A stretch of DNA of 64,000 bases, from NCBI RefSeq assembly GCF_000226115.1, contig NC_016457.1, positions 7,068,001-7,132,000 of the forward strand, read 5' to 3'. A model generated the notes under the pieces. The model made no database searches. It was not told the origin of the DNA and saw only the letters and a list, made by a program, of their open reading frames with translations. This DNA comes from Thermothielavioides terrestris NRRL 8126 (Eukaryota; Ascomycota; Sordariomycetes; Sordariales; Chaetomiaceae). Position numbers and translations under genes: made by a program. Of the stretch, positions 59,644 through 64,000 are shown piece after piece (the first letter of the stretch is position 1; each line of letters starts with the position of its first letter).

Positions 59644-60340
59644 TGACCTATATGTCTATATATATAGATTAGATAAGGGTGCTCTACGCCCTACGTTGTA
59701 GACTTTGCAACGCTAGGCCCATTTGGGCAGGCGGTATACACATATATGTTCTGCCCTATAGGCATATATTTCTTAGCGTACTACCGCCTAGATCTTCGAT
59801 CTACTACGATCATCAATCTACATCTTATTATTCTATACATCTATAGCACTTCTCTATATTAAGTAGTAGCTACGACTTCAAGATCATTGACCTAATTATT
59901 CTTTTATCGTCATCAATCGACTAGCCTATATAGCGGCCTTGCCAATAGCAGTAGCCAGTTAAACTACCGCTTTCTTTATATAGCGACTTAACAAGGTCGA
60001 TAGCGTTGGAAGCATCCTACCTTTGAACGACGGTTCAGTTAAAGAGCCTCAATCATATAGCGGTTCTATCGATAGCGATTACAATCTTCAGCTATCGATC
60101 GATTAGTCTATATAATGGCGATCGCTAATAGCGTCGCCAATAGTAGTAGCCGATCAACCATCTAGTTCTTCTTATATAGCGGCAACGGCCAATAGCGATT
60201 AGAACGCCTTCTTCTTCTTCAGCCTTCCAACGAACCTTTTAGTAGGCCCTTGTCGACCATCTTTAATCGACTTCAATTAGCTAATCTAACTAATCAATAA
60301 TACATCTATTCGACCTAGCTTCTACGGTTTAAACCAAGGC
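59644..60340. repeat. LTR-like/leader region with degenerate TATATAGCGG repeats
   Basis: Follows the copia polypurine tract, so it may be the copia 3' LTR. It also precedes the next gag without a clear break, so it may be that element's LTR and leader. TATATAGCGG-type motifs with CCAATAGC recur near 59927, 60055, 60110 and 60175. A 14-mer, AGCCTATATAGCGG, is shared with 46707-46720 at the left end of the copia block. Confidence 0.4.
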
Positions 60341-63300
60341 GATAGTCAAGATAGCCGATCACGGCTACAATACTCGTTCTCGCGCCTCCTCGCCAGCTAA
60401 GCAACTCTCTAAGTACAACGCCGCTATATCTAAGAAGATCAAAGAGACGTTATATACCCTACGTAAGGGCATTATTCCTCTAACTCTAGAGCTACCTACT
60501 CCCTAAAAGTGTACTTATTGTAATATCGACATTGGCTAAGATGATTATAACGATATACAACTAGGCGATAAGCTATCCTTCAAAGACGTTTAGAGTGACC
60601 CTAAGGAGGCTAAAGATATTCTAAACCTCTTAGAGCATATTAAGGTTAATACCAATCGGCCTTTTATTAAATAGCTTAGTTAAACCGTTGGCAAATATAT
60701 AGCCTTGCTCGAGGATACTGTCAATATAGTCAACTAGCTTTGGAAGAAGGTCGCTAGTATTCGACCTACGTTTAAGAAGTTAATAGACTTTTATAATCGC
60801 TTTAAGGGCGTTCTAGAAGTTATAGGCCAACTCTAGACTATCGCTATCTAAACTAGAGAAATAGTACAATAGGTTCAGTACTAGGATAAGCTTTTTATAC
60901 GGTATATACGTAATATAGACGATCGGCTAAGTAAGATCGATAACGCTATTGCCTAGCTAGTCGCTAAGGACTAGGCGACTAATCTAGTACTAGCTAAAGA
61001 GCCTTTGCTAGCTACTCCTATATCAACTATAGCACTATAGCTATATGCCCCCTCGATATAGAGCCGCCGCTCGGTTATAATAGTAGCTTCTTTATATAAA
61101 AGCCTTCGCCTACCTCCCTAGGTTAAGCCTATATAGCCTTGTCTATAAACTGTCTTTCCTATTCCTTTGGAGGGCATCGACATCGGTATAGCTTACAACC
61201 TAGCTATAGACACTCTACTAAGGCGTTAGGCCTATACTACGCCCCCTAACAATTCGCGCCTAGGTGGCTAGCGCTAGGCTAAGTCGCCTATAAGCGACCC
61301 TCACTAAGGCGAGCCGCCTTAGGGTGGCCAACGCTAGGCTATATCGCTTCTTAGGCGGCCCCCTAGCGCCAATGGCTATAATCTAAATAACCTAAACGAC
61401 CTAGATAATAGCGATAGTAGGCGCCACCTAAACAACAACCGCCTACCTTTTCCGCCTTATCCTCCGAACCACGGCTACTAGGAATACTCTTACAATACTG
61501 TAGGTACCAGAGGTAGCCAATCTATCTCCGCCTTTAAGATTAAACGCAATGATATTAGCACTTTCAATCCTAGCTACGAGGACTCTAACGATATAGGTAT
61601 CGTTATAGATAGTAAGAACGTAATTTTTACTGATATCTATTGCTTTATTCAACGTTTATCTACCTTTCTAGAGGACCTTAACACTGGCTACGACGTAGCC
61701 TAGTAGATCTTATACCTCCTACCTATAGTTCTCGCTAGCCAAGCCCTCCTCTAGTAGAATAGCGAGGTCACTATATAGGAGTGTTTATAATAGCGCTAGG
61801 CTAGCCTTTATATAGTCTTTGATCAATTAGTAGAGCGTTTTACAATAGATCGCTAAGTAGCTATCAACAAGTTTAACCGAGGACGGTTAACTATTAGGTA
61901 TATCGTAGAGAACCCTAATGCCCTAATGAACTTCTTTTAGAAGAAGTTACGTTTTATATATATAGTAGGCTAGATCAATTATAATAATTTAAATTAATAT
62001 AATGCTATAAGTACTATCTATAACTATTTAGATTCGACTATTATATCTTTTCTTCTATAGCCTAAGACAAAGTACACTCTAGTGCACTATATATATAAGA
62101 TTATAGAAGTATAGCCTATACTTGTTACTATAGCTTATAACAAGTTCCTAGAGTTAAAGAAGTCTTCGTTTACTAATAAGTCTACTACTTCTAGCAATAC
62201 CAAGTCTAATAAGAAGCTCTCTAAATACGTTGATCGCTATAGCGACGACCGCTAGAACTACGACGATAACCACTATAACTAAGATCGCGATCAAAGTGGC
62301 AAATACCGCCTAGATAACTACGATTTTAAGTATAACGATCAAGCCCGAGACCGAATATACTTTATTAATAACGCTAATTCAAAGACATTATCTAATTCGA
62401 AAGCTAACGACGAAGCTAAGGCTAATCGTAAGTCATCCGTTTCTAATAGTATCGACAAGTTGGATATCGCCTATATAGCTTACAATTTAAAGCTAACCTA
62501 TTATAAATGCTATTAGACATTTAACACAGTTCCCGCTACTAATATATATATCTACACCTATAGTAAGACAATCGTTCCTAAGAGCGTTCACCGCTATCGA
62601 GCTAATTAGACTAACCTAGACCGTCGAACCTACAGATATTGCGATACCCTGTTTAATTCTTGGAACTAGCTCTTTAAACACTTGAAGGTCTATTCGGTAG
62701 CTACTTCCAGCTCTATTAAGTGCTTAGAATAGGCAACCGTAGTTACCGACGATGTCTCTAAGGACGATATCCTATTCGCCGAAGGCTCTAGCCCTACAAT
62801 GAACTTCGCTATTAACCTAGAAGTCTAGGAGGCCTCCGAAGTGGCCGACCTAGGTATCGATAGCCTATATAGCGCTTATATATACTTATATATCAAGGCC
62901 TATGTTTAGCCCAACTACGAGGACCTAGAAGTTTACCTCGATCTAGGCGCTAGCTATTCGATTATCGATAAGACCTTCCTAAGTACCTTCGAACATTCGA
63001 TTAAACGCTATAATAGCCGAATTCATAGTATCGGAAAGACCTCGCTTACCTAGTAGGCGACCTTCGTCATTTACCTACTAGACGTTACCGCTACTAGCCT
63101 AGCCCTCCTCAAGTTTACTTGGTCTACCTAGGTAGTAGATAAGCTATCTACTAACCTCCTATTAGGAGCCGACTTCCTAGATCTATATTAGGCCTCTATC
63201 GATTATAGTATAAAGATCGCTAGCCTATATAGTATCTTAGGAGGATTCGATATACTATTCGCTATATATACCTAGATGTTCCCCTATATATATAAGGTCA

Positions 63301-64000
63301 AGACTATATACATTGTCACTTTATAGCCTAAGTAGGAAGTGTATATCGCTATAGAATATAAACCTCTCTCAATAGACTGGCTTATAATATTCAACGCTCG
63401 CTATCCTACTATATTAAACGCCGTTGTCAATGCTAAGACCCCTAAGGTAGTAGCTTTTAAGAACCTAACTAAGGGAGTTCTCATTATTCTAAAGCGCTAC
63501 CCTATTAGCTATATCAAGGATATTAACGATAGTGGTTATATCGCCTATTCCTAGGAGATAGCCTTTATAGCATTGACTATAGTGACCGCCTTGACTGCTA
63601 TATCGTCTACCGCTATAAGCTTTGGGTCAGTTTAGACTGTTATTCAGTATACTAACCTTAGTGTATTAGCCGCCTTCGATATATATAGCCTAGTTTATAC
63701 TATTCTAGGAGACTTAGTACAACTTATAAGCGATATTTCGTCTTAATCTCTAGTATCTTCTTAAAATCCGTTAGAGTCCTCGACGCCTTATAGCGACGTA
63801 GTATATTAGCTAACTACTTTATTCGAATCTAGACCTATATTATACTAATTAATGTACCTACTAAGCTAGCTAGCCTAGCCTATAGTGCGCTAATCGATCT
63901 AGGATCCTAGCATTGAAGGCTATATCAATGGGTATAATCTAAGCCCTAAGCCTATATACCTAGATTCTACTAATAGGTGTAATATACCTTCTACGCTAGA
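60341..64000 (+). pseudogene. Decayed gag-protease of another LTR retroelement, truncated by the window end
   Basis: The plus strand reads a gag-like protein. An early part near 60350 reads RSRASSPAKQLSKYNAAISK. The main part, from about 61540, reads ISTFNPSYEDSNDIG, TDIYCFIQRLSTFLEDLNTG, and a charged linker of SKYVDRYSDDR type. A protease follows near 62930-63180: VYLDLGASYSIIDKTFL at the active site (D-L-G) and LLGADFLDLY at the LG motif. The segment at 63339-63554 is open for 71 codons and resembles the stretch between protease and RT (FKNLTKGVLIILKRYPISYI). The frame shifts at least once around 61150. It is less damaged than copies A-C. No RT is in view, so Ty3/gypsy is inferred from domain order. 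Confidence 0.7.

Overview
The window looks like chromosomal DNA of a filamentous ascomycete, most likely a Sordariomycete (Sordariales-like; this is inferred from gene content, not proven). The genes have short introns of about 44-250 nt with CTAAC-type branch points. The repeats carry the signature of repeat-induced point mutation (RIP): CpA/TpG almost gone, TpA in excess, CpG retained.

Positions 1-25364 are gene-rich and of normal composition. They hold eight protein genes: a partial LSB5-type VHS/GAT protein (-), the pre-60S factor REI1 (-), a HECT ubiquitin ligase with an N-terminal AZUL zinc finger (+), the chaperonin subunit CCT5 (-), the ribosome-rescue GTPase HBS1 (+), the ER chaperone BiP/Kar2 ending in HDEL (+), a 199-residue orphan (-), and a 411-residue orphan with a retropepsin-like core (+). 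Exon structures were read from splice sites and phase, and all complete models are in frame. Most are core proteostasis or translation genes; no operon-like logic applies.

Positions 25365-45530 are bounded by inverted repeats of about 190 bp and look like one DNA element. Two 7.55-kb LTR retrotransposons (copies A and B, both on the minus strand, each with 260-bp LTRs and a 5-bp target duplication) sit inside it. Without them the host element would be about 5.05 kb. It carries a decayed Tc1/mariner-type transposase (-), a long unidentified decayed ORF (+), and several tandem repeats.

Positions 45531-46640 are an island that RIP did not touch. From about 46640 to 59640 lies a decayed Ty1/copia element (+), split by a third copy (C, +) of the same LTR family. 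A separate decayed gag-protease region (+) runs from about 60340 off the end of the window.

The LTR family A/B/C is a chromodomain Ty3/gypsy element. Two features stand out. A tract in the LTR is complementary to the sequence just after the 5' LTR, which suggests Tf1/sushi-type self-priming. In addition, the 2-kb region between pol and the 3' LTR holds an open frame antisense to gag-pol. That frame is conserved as protein, with third-position differences, between the diverged A/B and C copies. This antisense gene is the best candidate here for something undescribed.
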